Source of the DNA: CAWELS01 sp964468205
GTDB lineage: Bacteria; Acidobacteriota; Terriglobia; Bryobacterales; Bryobacteraceae
Direction of reading: 5' to 3'
DNA: 64,000 nucleotides
Assembly (NCBI GenBank): GCA_964468205.1
Contig: CAYXVG010000011.1
Span: 68,140-132,139 of the forward strand
Numbering within the stretch: the stretch's first letter is position 1; each line of letters starts with the position of its first letter. The translations under genes and the position numbers were made by a program. Positions 1-9,141 of the stretch are shown here, in pieces. Under the pieces are notes generated by a model. It had not been told where the DNA came from. It saw only the letters and a program-made list of their open reading frames with translations, and ran no database searches.

Positions 1-87
1 ATTCTCGGGGTTAGCGACATGGTCACCGCGGACGCCGAGTGGGACCGGCTGCGCTACCTCGCGGACACACTGAATGCGGCCGCGTAG
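1..87 (+). CDS. C-terminal fragment of an unidentified protein
   Basis: An open frame enters from the left edge and ends at TAG 85-87, giving the last 28 residues (reading from ILGVSDMV to DTLNAAA). Codon use is GC-rich at third positions like the neighbouring genes. No motif is recognisable in so short a piece, so no function is proposed. It is followed by a 55-base gap before the next gene on the same strand. Confidence 0.5.
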   Translation: MLGVSDMVTADAEWDRLRYLADTLNAAA

Positions 88-142
88 CCCAAACTGGTAC
101 GTACAATCGGATTGAAGCAACCAGCAACCGGGAAGTTGAATC

Positions 143-1354
143 ATGACCACTCCACGACGCTCTTTCCTTCAAGGCCTGATGGCCGCCACGGCCGCGGCGC
201 AGTCCCCGCAAACCGCGGGCCGGGCGGCGGACGCGGACATCGGCAGCCTTTACTTCGAGATTGAACGTATTGCCAAAGAGTCCGCCTACCCGCTCAGTTT
301 TCTCTCTGGCAATCATGCGAGCCCCGAGGCCTATCGCACGGCCGCGCGGAAGAAGGTGTTGGAACTCTTTCACTACGAGCCGGAGCCGGTCTCCCCCGAA
401 GCCACGGCAACAGAGAGATGGGAGCGCGAAGATCACATCCAGGAGAGAGTGCTCTTCAACACCGCACCATGGTTTCGCATCCCGGCGTACGTTCTCATCC
501 CCAAGGGCTTTCGCGGCCCCCGGCCGGCGATCGTCGATCTGCACTCCCATGGCGGCATGTTCGTCTTCGGCAAGGAGAAGGTGATGCCGATGCCCGGCGG
601 CGACCATCCCTCGATAAGCGAATACCGGCAGCGGAACTACGGCGGTCGGTCCACTTCGCTCGAGTTGTGCCGGCGCGGCTACGTCGTCATCTCGGCCGAT
701 GCTTTCTACTTCGGCGAGCGCCGCACCATCCACGGCGATACCGCGGAGTATGGGACCGACCCCTCGAAGTATTCGGCGGCCGACGTCCGGGAACTGAACC
801 GGCGGGCCGCCCGGGGTGAATCGACGCTCGTCAAAAGCCTGTTTTGGGCGGGCGTCACCTGGCAGGGCATTGTGCACTGGGACGATATCCGGACGGTCGA
901 CTATCTGGTCAGCCGGCCCGAGGTGGACCCGGAACGCATCGGCTGCCTCGGCATCTCGATGGGCGGGGACCGCACCGACTATTTGGCCGGGCTCGATCCG
1001 CGGATCGGTTGCGCCATCTCCATCGGATGGATGTCAACTCTGCGGCCCATGGTGCGCGCTCATGTGGATACCCATAGCTTCGTCCATTACCTGCCAGGCT
1101 TGGCCCACTACCTCGATCTGCCAGACCTGCTTGGCTGTATGGCGCCAAAGCCGCTGATGGTTCAGTACTGCACGCACGATCCTCTGTACCCGCTCGACGG
1201 CATGAAGGAATCGGAGCGGAAACTGCACGCCATCTACGAGCAGGCTGGCGCCGCGGGCGCTATCGACACTCGCTTCTACGATGAGCGTCATACCTTCAGC
1301 CGCGAAATGCAGGAGCACGCATTCGCATTCCTGGACCGCCATTTGCAGCCTTGA
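143..1354 (+). CDS. Tat-exported alpha/beta hydrolase (acetyl esterase / dienelactone hydrolase-like)
   Basis: 403 residues. The N-terminus has a twin-arginine signal (RRSFLQGLMAATAAA, residues 5-19), so the protein is probably exported folded. The hydrolase core shows an HSHGG oxyanion segment near residue 135 and the nucleophile elbow GISMGG with Ser272. The likely acid is the Asp in THDPLYP near residue 340, and the likely base is the His in ERHTF near 382. These are the features of carbohydrate esterase-like or dienelactone hydrolase-like enzymes that deacylate small esters. The exact substrate cannot be read from the sequence. It is preceded by a GGGAAG ribosome binding site and lies upstream of a BON-domain gene on the same strand. 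Confidence 0.8.
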   Translation: MTTPRRSFLQGLMAATAAAQSPQTAGRAADADIGSLYFEIERIAKESAYPLSFLSGNHASPEAYRTAARKKVLELFHYEPEPVSPEATATERWEREDHIQERVLFNTAPWFRIPAYVLIPKGFRGPRPAIVDLHSHGGMFVFGKEKVMPMPGGDHPSISEYRQRNYGGRSTSLELCRRGYVVISADAFYFGERRTIHGDTAEYGTDPSKYSAADVRELNRRAARGESTLVKSLFWAGVTWQGIVHWDDIRTVDYLVSRPEVDPERIGCLGISMGGDRTDYLAGLDPRIGCAISIGWMSTLRPMVRAHVDTHSFVHYLPGLAHYLDLPDLLGCMAPKPLMVQYCTHDPLYPLDGMKESERKLHAIYEQAGAAGAIDTRFYDERHTFSREMQEHAFAFLDRHLQP

Positions 1355-1525
1355 CCAGATGGGGCGCCCTGGGGAGCTTGTGCCGTCCAGGCGTGACATC
1401 GCCCCCGCCGCTTCCTGTAGTTGGGGCAAGAACGGATTGGATCGCCGGCCATTTCGCGAGCGGCCGCCGAGTGGAAAGACACAACACGGTTTCAGCCGAG
1501 TTTCCGTCCGGTTGCGTGTTTTCGA

Positions 1526-1531
1526 TAGACT
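1526..1531 (+). promoter_or_regulatory. Putative -10 box (TAGACT) of the BON gene, leaderless type
   Basis: TAGACT lies 6 bases before the ATG at 1538 with no Shine-Dalgarno sequence between them. Transcription starting about 7 bases after the box would begin at or next to the start codon. No good -35 is visible. It belongs to a recurring pattern in this window. Confidence 0.4.
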
Positions 1532-1537
1532 GAAATC

Positions 1538-1825
1538 ATGCGGTGGTTAACAGCACTCTTGGTTGCGGTGCTTCTAGTGGGATTTGCACCGCCGGTGACA
1601 GCGGACGCCCCATCGGATGACGAAATCCGGGACAGGCTGATGATCAAACTTGCCGGGGACCGCGATGTCCGGGGAACACAGATTACGGTAGAAGTGAAAG
1701 ACGGCGTGGTGACCCTATCGGGAGAAGTCTTCAACGAAAAGGCGAAGAAACGCGCCGAGAAGATGAGCCGGAAACACAAAGGCGTCGAAAAGGTCATCAA
1801 TAATCTAACCGTCGCGCCAAGCTAG
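1538..1825 (+). CDS. Periplasmic BON-domain protein
   Basis: 95 residues with an N-terminal hydrophobic signal segment (about 1-22, ending near VTADA). One BON domain follows (about 27-93), with the typical pattern of an acidic helix, a VEVKDGVVTLSGEV strand-turn-strand and a final GVEKVINNL segment. BON domains bind phospholipid or other envelope ligands and occur in OsmY-like stress proteins. The protein is probably a small envelope-stress or membrane-association factor. It stands alone, between an esterase and a sugar transporter, with hairpins just after its stop. Confidence 0.8.
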   Translation: MRWLTALLVAVLLVGFAPPVTADAPSDDEIRDRLMIKLAGDRDVRGTQITVEVKDGVVTLSGEVFNEKAKKRAEKMSRKHKGVEKVINNLTVAPS

Positions 1826-1875
1826 CGGGCATTCTCCCGCTCCCGATTTCCCTCCGGCGAGTTGAGCTGCCGGAG
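1824..1875 (+). terminator. Two small hairpins after the BON gene
   Basis: Two perfect inverted repeats are visible. AGCGGG 1824-1829 pairs with CCCGCT 1836-1841 (loop 6, overlapping the stop codon). CTCCGGC 1852-1858 pairs with GCCGGAG 1869-1875 (loop 10). Neither is followed by a T run, so intrinsic termination is only possible, not shown. Confidence 0.35.
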
Positions 1876-1917
1876 CGGCCAAATGATAGATTGGTGCATT
1901 GTCACTGAGCCAGTACA

Positions 1918-3246
1918 ATGCGCCTGAACACCTACCTCGCCCGCAGTACAATTGTCGCCGCTCTCGGCGGTCTTCTCTTTGGTTTCGATACGGCGGTCAT
2001 CGCGGGCGCCACGAGCGCTCTTAAGGACCTGTTCGGCCTCACGCCCGGCCTGCTCGGATTCACAGTATCCGTCGCGCTATGGGGCACAGTGGCCGGTTCG
2101 GTTTTGGCCGGGTGGCCCGGAGACCGTTTCGGCCGCCGGGACAGCCTGCGTATCATGGCCGTGCTGTTTTTCGTTTCGGCCGCCGGGTGCGCCTTCGCCT
2201 GGGACTGGTATTCACTGCTCTTCTTCCGTTTCATCGGCGGGCTCGGCGTGGGCGGCGCCTCCGTGCTCGGGCCGATGTACATCGCCGAAATCGCGCCGGC
2301 CCGCTGGCGGGGGCGGCTAGTGGGGTTCTTTCAGTTCAATATCGTCTTTGGCATTGTTCTGGCCTATTTCTCGAACTACTTGGTGGGACTGGCCGGTTTC
2401 GGAGAGTTCGAATGGCGCTGGAAACTCGGTCTCGAGGCTCTTCCCGCCGCCCTGTTCTTCGTGATGCTGTTCGGCATCCCGCGCAGCCCGCGGTGGCTGG
2501 TGAAACAGCGGCGTATCGACGAAGCCCGCGATGTACTCGTCAGAACCGGCGAGCCGGAGGTGGAAAGCGAACTGCACGACATCATTGAATCCATCGACGC
2601 GGAGCATCACCACGGCCGCGAGCCTCTTTTCCGCTGGAAGTACCGGGTTCCGATCTTTCTGGCCGTCTCCATTGCCGCGTTTAACCAGCTCACCGGCATC
2701 AACGCGATTCTGTACTACCTCAACGACATTTTCGCGGAAGCCGGGTTCGACAAGGTGTCGAGCGACCTGCAGACCGTGGCGGTCGGTTCCACAAACATCG
2801 TGGCCACCATCATCGCCATGGCGGTAATCGACAAAGTGGGGCGGAGGGCCTTGATGTTGATCGGCTCAGTGGGCACGGCCGTATGCCTCGGAGGGATCGC
2901 CGCCGTCTTCCTTACCCAGCAGCATCAGGGCAAACTCGTTTACCTCCTGGTGGGCTACATGATGTTTTTTGCATCATCCCAGGGGGCGGTGATCTGGGTC
3001 TATATCAGCGAAGTGTTCCCGAACCGGGTCCGCGCCAAGGGCCAAAGCCTGGGCAGCTTCACGCACTGGATGGCAAACGCCATCATTTCCGGAACGTTCC
3101 CGATGGTGGCGGCGGCCTCCGGCGGCTACCCGTTTGTCTTCTTCGCGGCCATGATGGTGTTTCAGTTCTTTGTGGTGCTTTTCCTTTATCCCGAGACAAA
3201 GGGCGTGACGCTCGAACAGATGCAGAAGAAGCTGGGGATTTCGTAG
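1918..3246 (+). CDS. Major facilitator sugar transporter (SP family)
   Basis: 442 residues with twelve hydrophobic segments. Sugar-porter signatures are present: GDRFGRR after TM2, a PMYIAEIAPARWRGR segment near residue 120, SPRWL around 190, QLTGIN..LYY in TM7, DKVGRR after TM8, and PETKG near the C-terminus. These match XylE/AraE/GalP-like proton symporters for monosaccharides. The central cytoplasmic loop of about 60 residues is normal for the family. The gene is single, converges with the Gfo/Idh/MocA gene and is separated from it by a strong hairpin. The sugar cannot be assigned, but an adjacent sugar-acting oxidoreductase fits carbohydrate use. Confidence 0.9.
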   Translation: MRLNTYLARSTIVAALGGLLFGFDTAVIAGATSALKDLFGLTPGLLGFTVSVALWGTVAGSVLAGWPGDRFGRRDSLRIMAVLFFVSAAGCAFAWDWYSLLFFRFIGGLGVGGASVLGPMYIAEIAPARWRGRLVGFFQFNIVFGIVLAYFSNYLVGLAGFGEFEWRWKLGLEALPAALFFVMLFGIPRSPRWLVKQRRIDEARDVLVRTGEPEVESELHDIIESIDAEHHHGREPLFRWKYRVPIFLAVSIAAFNQLTGINAILYYLNDIFAEAGFDKVSSDLQTVAVGSTNIVATIIAMAVIDKVGRRALMLIGSVGTAVCLGGIAAVFLTQQHQGKLVYLLVGYMMFFASSQGAVIWVYISEVFPNRVRAKGQSLGSFTHWMANAIISGTFPMVAAASGGYPFVFFAAMMVFQFFVVLFLYPETKGVTLEQMQKKLGIS

Positions 3247-3250
3247 CGGC

Positions 3251-3275
3251 CGGGGAGGCGCGGTGGGCCTCCCCG
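3251..3275. terminator. Bidirectional hairpin terminator between convergent genes
   Basis: A perfect 9-bp stem, CGGGGAGGC (3251-3259) with GCCTCCCCG (3267-3275), encloses a 7-base loop. It sits between the stops of the transporter (+) and the oxidoreductase (-). There is no strong T run on either side, as is common at high GC. Position and stability favour a shared terminator. Confidence 0.6.
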
Positions 3276-3285
3276 TTGCGGTTGA

Positions 3286-4563
3286 TCAGACTTTATCCGG
3301 AACGACGTACGGAGCCCGGTAGTCGCGGGAGAGCATCTTGTCGGCCTCGGGGTCGCTCTTGAACCGTTCGGAGGCGGGGTCGAAGTGCAATACGCGCTCC
3401 AGGCGGTAGGCGATGTTGCCGAGGTGGGCGAGCGCCGAGGAAAGGTGAGCCGTCTCCACGGGGCCGTGTTGATCCGAGGTCTTGCGGCTGCGGACGGCCT
3501 TGATGAAGTTAGCGTAGTGATCGCCCTCCTCCTTGCGCTTCGGTCCCGGCTCGCGCTTCTGACCGAAGTAGACCTCGTAGGTGTGATAGCCCTTGACGAG
3601 CATCACGCCTTTCTCGCCGTAGAAGATGTTCCCGACGCCGACGCCGTCCTCGGTGTTCGTGCACCAGTGGCGAACCTCGAACTGGATCATCTTCTTCTCC
3701 GCGGGGAAAAGGTAGGAGGAGCTGAGCACCTCGGGGCACTCCTTGTCGTCGTCCCAGAGAAACTTTCCGCCCATGGCCGTGATCTTCGATGGCAACTTCT
3801 CAAGGCCTAATCCCCACATGCACATGTCGGTTTCGTGAATGCCCTGGTTGCCGACATCGCCGTTTCCATAGTCCCAGTGCCAGTGCCAGTTGTAGTGGAC
3901 GTAGCGCTTCGAGAACGGGCGTTTCGGGGCCGGACCGGCCCATAGATCGTAATCGAGGCCGTCGGGAACCGGCGCGGTCGGGTTCTTGCCGATGGAAGGC
4001 CGCCAGCGGAAGACGAGCCCGCGGGACATGTACACGTTGCCGATGATGCCGTCGTTGAGCATCTGCACTGCTTCCCGCAGGGCCGGCGAACTGCGCAGTT
4101 GGACCCCATGTTGGACGATGCGTCTGTATTTGTGCGCCGCCTCCACCATCTTCCGGCCTTCGTAGATGTTGTGGGAGCCCGGCTTTTCCACATAGACGTC
4201 CTTGCCCGCCTGGCAAGCCCAGATTGTGGCCAGCGAGTGCCAGTGATTGGGCGTGGCGACGCTGACAGCGTCGATGTCCTTGCGCTCAAGGACCTTGCGC
4301 AGATCTTGCTCGATCTCGAACTGCTTGTTGTATTTGTCGCCGAACTCCTTGGCCCGCTGGCGGGCGACGTTCAAATCCGGGTCGCAGAGAACGGCCACCT
4401 CTACATTCGGCAGCGGCTGCAAACCGTTGATATGGTCTTTGCCGCGGCCATTGACGCCGAGGACCGCCACCCGGATCGTGTCGTTCGCCGAAGCGGCCTT
4501 GGTTTTGATCCGCGTGGCCGCCAACGCGCCGGTGGTGAAGAGAAAGTGTCTACGGGTGCTCAT
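3286..4563 (-). CDS. Tat-exported Gfo/Idh/MocA family oxidoreductase
   Basis: 425 residues. It begins STRRHFLFTTGALAATRI, a twin-arginine signal, followed by a Rossmann fold with a VAVLGVNGRG dinucleotide-binding loop near residue 33. The family signature VEKPGSHNIYEGRKM appears near residue 130. An HETDMCMWGLGLEKLP segment typical of the exported Bryobacterales and Planctomycetes group is near 240. Such proteins use NAD(P) to oxidise or reduce sugars and sugar derivatives; the substrate is unknown. An AGGAG site lies 9 bases before the ATG, and a TAGAAT box further upstream in the 172-base divergent region could be its -10 element. Confidence 0.85.
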   Translation of the reverse strand: MSTRRHFLFTTGALAATRIKTKAASANDTIRVAVLGVNGRGKDHINGLQPLPNVEVAVLCDPDLNVARQRAKEFGDKYNKQFEIEQDLRKVLERKDIDAVSVATPNHWHSLATIWACQAGKDVYVEKPGSHNIYEGRKMVEAAHKYRRIVQHGVQLRSSPALREAVQMLNDGIIGNVYMSRGLVFRWRPSIGKNPTAPVPDGLDYDLWAGPAPKRPFSKRYVHYNWHWHWDYGNGDVGNQGIHETDMCMWGLGLEKLPSKITAMGGKFLWDDDKECPEVLSSSYLFPAEKKMIQFEVRHWCTNTEDGVGVGNIFYGEKGVMLVKGYHTYEVYFGQKREPGPKRKEEGDHYANFIKAVRSRKTSDQHGPVETAHLSSALAHLGNIAYRLERVLHFDPASERFKSDPEADKMLSRDYRAPYVVPDKV

Positions 4564-4735
4564 AAAGAGTGCTCCTGGAATCGCCCGGGAATAATGAGGC
4601 GATCCGCTTTTTCTTGTGTCTTGATTCTATCAGTCTGGGTTGAATCCACGCCACGGCAATGAAAATAACAGCGTTAGCCCTGAAGAGACAGAACGGTTCT
4701 GCCGAATAAGCTACCAAGAACGGGAGATTCGCGGC

Positions 4736-5506
4736 ATGAAATGCCTATATTGTGGAGAGAAGCTACCGTGGCTGCAGCGGCTGAAGAACGAGAAGTTCTG
4801 CTGCGCCGAACATCATGTGCAATTTGTCAAGGCGCAAGACACGCATGCTTTCTCAGAGCTGATGAAGCGGCAGAGCGGCGCCGGGGCCAGACCAGCCGTA
4901 CCTCAGCACGAGCCAGAAATGGAGCCTGCGGAGCCTGAACCCGAGGCGGCCGCCGCATCCTTTGGTTCGGAAGCGGCGTGGAGTAGTGAGTCGGAGGAAG
5001 CGGCCGTGGAGGGAGCCGGCGAGAACGCGGGGATCCGGCGCCAAGACCTTCCCGAGACAATGGAGCAATTCGATCCAATAACAGAGCCGGAATCGGCACG
5101 GGAAGCCGGCGAATCGCTGGAAGAGCGCTACGCCCGATTCCTATCCCTCGTGGAGTCCGAACGCCACTACTACCAGGAATTGATTGAGCAGTTGCCCGCG
5201 GGTGTCGCCGTGATCGGCCGGAACATGAAGATTCTGTACTCGAACCGCGCCTTCCGGCAGCTTCAGTCCGGGGAAGAGGAGGCCGCCTCGGCTGGGCGGA
5301 TCTCGGTAACGTCCGAGGAAGTGCGCGTCACCATTCGGTCTCTCCTCGATGGAAACGGCTCGGGAGACAGGCTGGTGGCGGTCGGGAACCCGGACGAGCG
5401 GGTCTGCTTGAAACGGATTCCTGTCCTTTCCGAAGACGGCGAGTTGGAATCCGGTGTGATGGTTTTCGCGGCGCTGGACGTCGTGGCCACCGCAGCGGTG
5501 GGGTGA
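4736..5506 (+). CDS. Zinc-finger/PAS protein, copy 1
   Basis: 256 residues from the ATG at 4736, chosen because GGGAG lies 9 bases upstream and the first residues are the zinc finger itself. The finger has Cys3, Cys6, Cys22 and His26 (C-x2-C-x15-C-x3-H). A low-complexity Pro/Glu/Ala linker covers about 45-125. A C-terminal PAS domain (about 140-250) has the hallmark ELIEQLPAGVAVI and a YSNRAFRQL segment. No kinase, cyclase, HTH or other output domain follows. The next gene encodes the same architecture. It is probably a sensory or adaptor protein, but the ligand and partner are unknown. Confidence 0.7.
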   Translation: MKCLYCGEKLPWLQRLKNEKFCCAEHHVQFVKAQDTHAFSELMKRQSGAGARPAVPQHEPEMEPAEPEPEAAAASFGSEAAWSSESEEAAVEGAGENAGIRRQDLPETMEQFDPITEPESAREAGESLEERYARFLSLVESERHYYQELIEQLPAGVAVIGRNMKILYSNRAFRQLQSGEEEAASAGRISVTSEEVRVTIRSLLDGNGSGDRLVAVGNPDERVCLKRIPVLSEDGELESGVMVFAALDVVATAAVG

Positions 5507-5529
5507 AGATCACGAGGGAAGAACGGCCT

Positions 5530-6189
5530 ATGCTGGAGCATTCCATCGTCAACTCAAAATCACGATGTCTCCACTGCAACCGGAGGCTCTCGTGGATACA
5601 ACTGCTGCGGCACCAGCGGTTTTGTTCCGAGGCCCACCATCAGGCGTATCTCGCACAGCACGAGCAGCTCGCGATGGCGGAGCTAACGAAGGACGGAGCC
5701 AAGCAACCCGAAGATCCACCCCGGAAGACCAGCCAAGACGCCTCGCGAAAATCACTGCGGAAACTGAAAGACGCCGTCGGAACGAGCAGTAGCGAAAGGC
5801 CAGCCCGGTCCCCGCAGCGAATCCCGCAGACGCCGGCGGTTTTCTACGAGCATCTTCTGAACCATCTGCCGGGTGGGGTGGCGGTCTATCACGAGGACGG
5901 AACCCCGGTCTATTTCAACGAAACCTACCGGGCCATCTGGTCCGAGACCGGCGGGACAGAGCCGGCGAAGGTCCGAGCCGCCGTGAAGAAGGCATTCTCC
6001 GGCAGCCTCGCCGGGAAAGAATTGCGCATCGTACTGAAGCCCGGGAAGGGCGGTACCGTCCGGCTCAAGCTCGCACCGCTTCCGCCCCTCGACGGCGAGG
6101 CGCCACAGTTGGTGGTCTTTGCAATGCGAGTGATGCCGGCCGGACCCCACCGCAATACACCCGCCAAGGCCAAGGCGCCTGTCGCCTGA
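5530..6189 (+). CDS. Zinc-finger/PAS protein, copy 2
   Basis: 219 residues from ATG 5530, which has GAGGGAAG about 9 bases upstream. A GTG at 5503 overlapping the previous stop is the alternative start. The finger has Cys13, Cys16, Cys32 and His36 with exactly the spacing of copy 1. It is followed by a charged linker and a PAS domain (HLLNHLPGGVAVY, then YFNETYRAIW), and a basic tail ends the protein. The two genes lie 23 bases apart, are clearly paralogous and are probably co-transcribed. As in copy 1, there is no output domain. Confidence 0.7.
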   Translation: MLEHSIVNSKSRCLHCNRRLSWIQLLRHQRFCSEAHHQAYLAQHEQLAMAELTKDGAKQPEDPPRKTSQDASRKSLRKLKDAVGTSSSERPARSPQRIPQTPAVFYEHLLNHLPGGVAVYHEDGTPVYFNETYRAIWSETGGTEPAKVRAAVKKAFSGSLAGKELRIVLKPGKGGTVRLKLAPLPPLDGEAPQLVVFAMRVMPAGPHRNTPAKAKAPVA

Positions 6190-6226
6190 CCGCACACTCA
6201 ATTGGCCCCACCGCCCGCGCGCGGAG

Positions 6227-6232
6227 TACACT
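6227..6232 (+). promoter_or_regulatory. Putative -10 box (TACACT) of the aldehyde dehydrogenase operon
   Basis: TACACT lies 9 bases before ATG 6242. A weak TTGGCC at 6202-6207 could be a -35 with 19-base spacing. GAGCGGAG between box and ATG could still serve as a ribosome binding site, so this case is ambiguous between leaderless and very short leader. Confidence 0.4.
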
Positions 6233-6241
6233 GAGCGGAGT

Positions 6242-7159
6242 ATGGCGCTCGACGTTGCGATTCTGGGTTCGGGGAACATTGGCACCGACTTGATGGTTAA
6301 GGTCCTGCGGACCTCCCAAATCCTCAGACTCACAGCGCTCGCGGGAATCGATCCCGTCTCGGAAGGACTCGCGAGAGCGAGCCACCTCGGTGTGGCCACA
6401 ACCCATGAGGGATTGGACGGTCTTGCGAGGATGCCGGCTTTCCGCGACGTGCGCATCGTTTTCGACGCCACCTCCGCCAAAGCGCATCTCCGGCATGCAC
6501 CCGCTCTGGAGGCGGCCGGAAAAATCGCCGTCGATCTCACCCCGGCGGCCATCGGGCCCTACGTCGTACCGGTCGTGAACCTCGATGAGCATCTGACCGC
6601 GCCCAATGTGAGCATGGTGAGCTGCGGAGGACAGGCGACCATTCCGGTTGTGGCCGCCGTGGGCCGGGTTACGCCGGTCTACTACGCGGAGATCGTGGCC
6701 TCGATCGCCAGCAAGAGCGCGGGCCCGGGAACGCGCGCGAATATCGACGAGTTCACGCGGACCACTGCCACCGCCGTCGAACAGGTGGGCGGGGCTGCGA
6801 AGGGCAAGGCGATCATCATTCTAAACCCGGCCGAGCCGCCCCTCATCATGCGCGACACGGTAATCTGCCTGACCGGGGAGGCCGATACCGGAGCGATCCG
6901 CGCGTCGGTAGAAGCGATGGTAGCCCAGGTACAGGAGTACGTTCCGGGATACCGCCTGAAGCAAGAGGTTCAGTTCGACGACGTTGGACCGCTGCGAATT
7001 CCCGGGCAAGGCGACCTCTCCGGGGTCAAGACAACGGTCTTCCTGGAAGTGGAGGGAGCCGGACACTACCTGCCGCGGTACGCCGGCAATCTGGATATCA
7101 TGACCTCGGCGGCCTTGGCGACAGCGGAACGGCTGGCCCAGCGGCGGAGACTGGCATGA
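6242..7159 (+). CDS. mhpF: Acetaldehyde dehydrogenase (acylating)
   Basis: 305 residues. It matches the MhpF/DmpF family, which oxidises acetaldehyde or a short aldehyde to the acyl-CoA with NAD. Visible features are the dinucleotide loop GSGNIG (9-14), the DATSA segment at 75-79, catalytic Cys128 in VSCGGQAT, and the conserved NPAEPP.IMRDT segment near 200. The gene overlaps the aldolase by ATGA. This pairing matches the known aldolase-dehydrogenase complex, in which the aldehyde is channelled directly. No meta-cleavage dioxygenase, hydrolase or hydratase gene is in the window, so the substrate may not be an aromatic breakdown product. Confidence 0.9.
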   Translation: MALDVAILGSGNIGTDLMVKVLRTSQILRLTALAGIDPVSEGLARASHLGVATTHEGLDGLARMPAFRDVRIVFDATSAKAHLRHAPALEAAGKIAVDLTPAAIGPYVVPVVNLDEHLTAPNVSMVSCGGQATIPVVAAVGRVTPVYYAEIVASIASKSAGPGTRANIDEFTRTTATAVEQVGGAAKGKAIIILNPAEPPLIMRDTVICLTGEADTGAIRASVEAMVAQVQEYVPGYRLKQEVQFDDVGPLRIPGQGDLSGVKTTVFLEVEGAGHYLPRYAGNLDIMTSAALATAERLAQRRRLA

Positions 7160-8193
7160 GCCCGGCGAACCGCGAGGACACGCGAATGAAGACCTACATA
7201 CAGGACGTTACCCTGCGCGACGGGATGCACCCGATCCGCCACCAGTACTCGCTCGAACAGGTGCGGATCATCGCCGCGGCCCTGGACCGCGCGGGAGTGG
7301 ACGCCATCGAGATCTCGCACGGCGACGGGCTCGCCGGCTCCAGCTTCAACTACGGATTCGGCGCGCACTCCGACGCCGAGTGGATCGCCGCCGTGGCCGA
7401 AGTGGTGGAGCGGGCGGCGGTGACGGCGCTCCTCCTCCCGGGCATCGGGACCATCGATGACTTGAAGGAGGCGCACAACGCCGGCGCCCGCAGCGTTCGC
7501 ATCGCCACTCACTGCACGGAAGCCGACATCGCACGGCAGCACATGGAATGTGCGCGCGGGTTGGATATGGACGTCGCCGGGTTCCTCATGATGGCGCATA
7601 TGATCGGCCCGGAAGAACTCGCCGCGCAGGCGAAGCTCATGGAGAGCTACGGCGCGCACTGCGTCTACGTCACGGACTCGGCCGGAGCGCTGGTGATGGA
7701 AGGCGTGGCGGAGCGCTTCATGGCCTTCGACCGCGTCCTCAAGCCCGAGACCGGACGGGGGATGCACGCGCATCACAACCTTTCGCTCGGCGTCGCGAAC
7801 TCCGTGGTCGCCATCCGGCATGGCGCCACGCGCGTGGACGCCTCGCTCGCCGGCATGGGCGCCGGGGCGGGAAACACGCCGCTCGAAGCGCTGATTGCGG
7901 TGATGGACCGGATGGGCATGGAGCATGGCTGCAACCTCTTCGCCTTGATGGATGCGGCCGACGATCTCGTCCGGCCGCTGCAGGACCGGCCGGTGCGGGT
8001 GGATCGCGAATCCCTCTCTCTCGGCTACGCCGGCGTCTACTCGAGTTTCTTGCGGCATTCCGAGGCGGCGTCAAAACGCTATGGCATCGACACGCGCGAG
8101 ATTCTGGTTGAACTTGGGAAGCGGCGCATGGTCGGAGGGCAGGAAGACATGATCGTGGATGTCGCGCTTGACCTGAAAAAGCGCGCTGAATGA
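7156..8193 (+). CDS. mhpE: 4-hydroxy-2-oxovalerate aldolase
   Basis: 345 residues. This is a DRE-TIM type class II aldolase of the MhpE/DmpG family, which splits 4-hydroxy-2-oxoacids to pyruvate and an aldehyde. The signature VTLRDGMHPIRHQY is near residue 20, the metal ligands AHHNL appear near 210, and the C-terminal helical domain that contacts the dehydrogenase is complete. The first ATG (7156) overlaps the mhpF stop. ATG 7186 has a GAGGA site and gives the N-terminus usual for the family, so it may be the true start. It is the second gene of a five-gene operon. Confidence 0.9.
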   Translation: MSPANREDTRMKTYIQDVTLRDGMHPIRHQYSLEQVRIIAAALDRAGVDAIEISHGDGLAGSSFNYGFGAHSDAEWIAAVAEVVERAAVTALLLPGIGTIDDLKEAHNAGARSVRIATHCTEADIARQHMECARGLDMDVAGFLMMAHMIGPEELAAQAKLMESYGAHCVYVTDSAGALVMEGVAERFMAFDRVLKPETGRGMHAHHNLSLGVANSVVAIRHGATRVDASLAGMGAGAGNTPLEALIAVMDRMGMEHGCNLFALMDAADDLVRPLQDRPVRVDRESLSLGYAGVYSSFLRHSEAASKRYGIDTREILVELGKRRMVGGQEDMIVDVALDLKKRAE

Positions 8194-8215
8194 AGATTTC
8201 AGAGGAAGGGTAAAT

Positions 8216-9085
<870 letters not shown>

Positions 9086-9141
9086 CGCTTGCCCGCGGCG
9101 AATTCCGGGAAGCGGCAGATAGCCGAGGAGAGGAAGGTGAA

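Noticed and set aside
7066..8058. 330-residue minus-strand frame opposite the aldolase
   Set aside because: Shadow of the strongly conserved mhpE gene; no motif or start signal.
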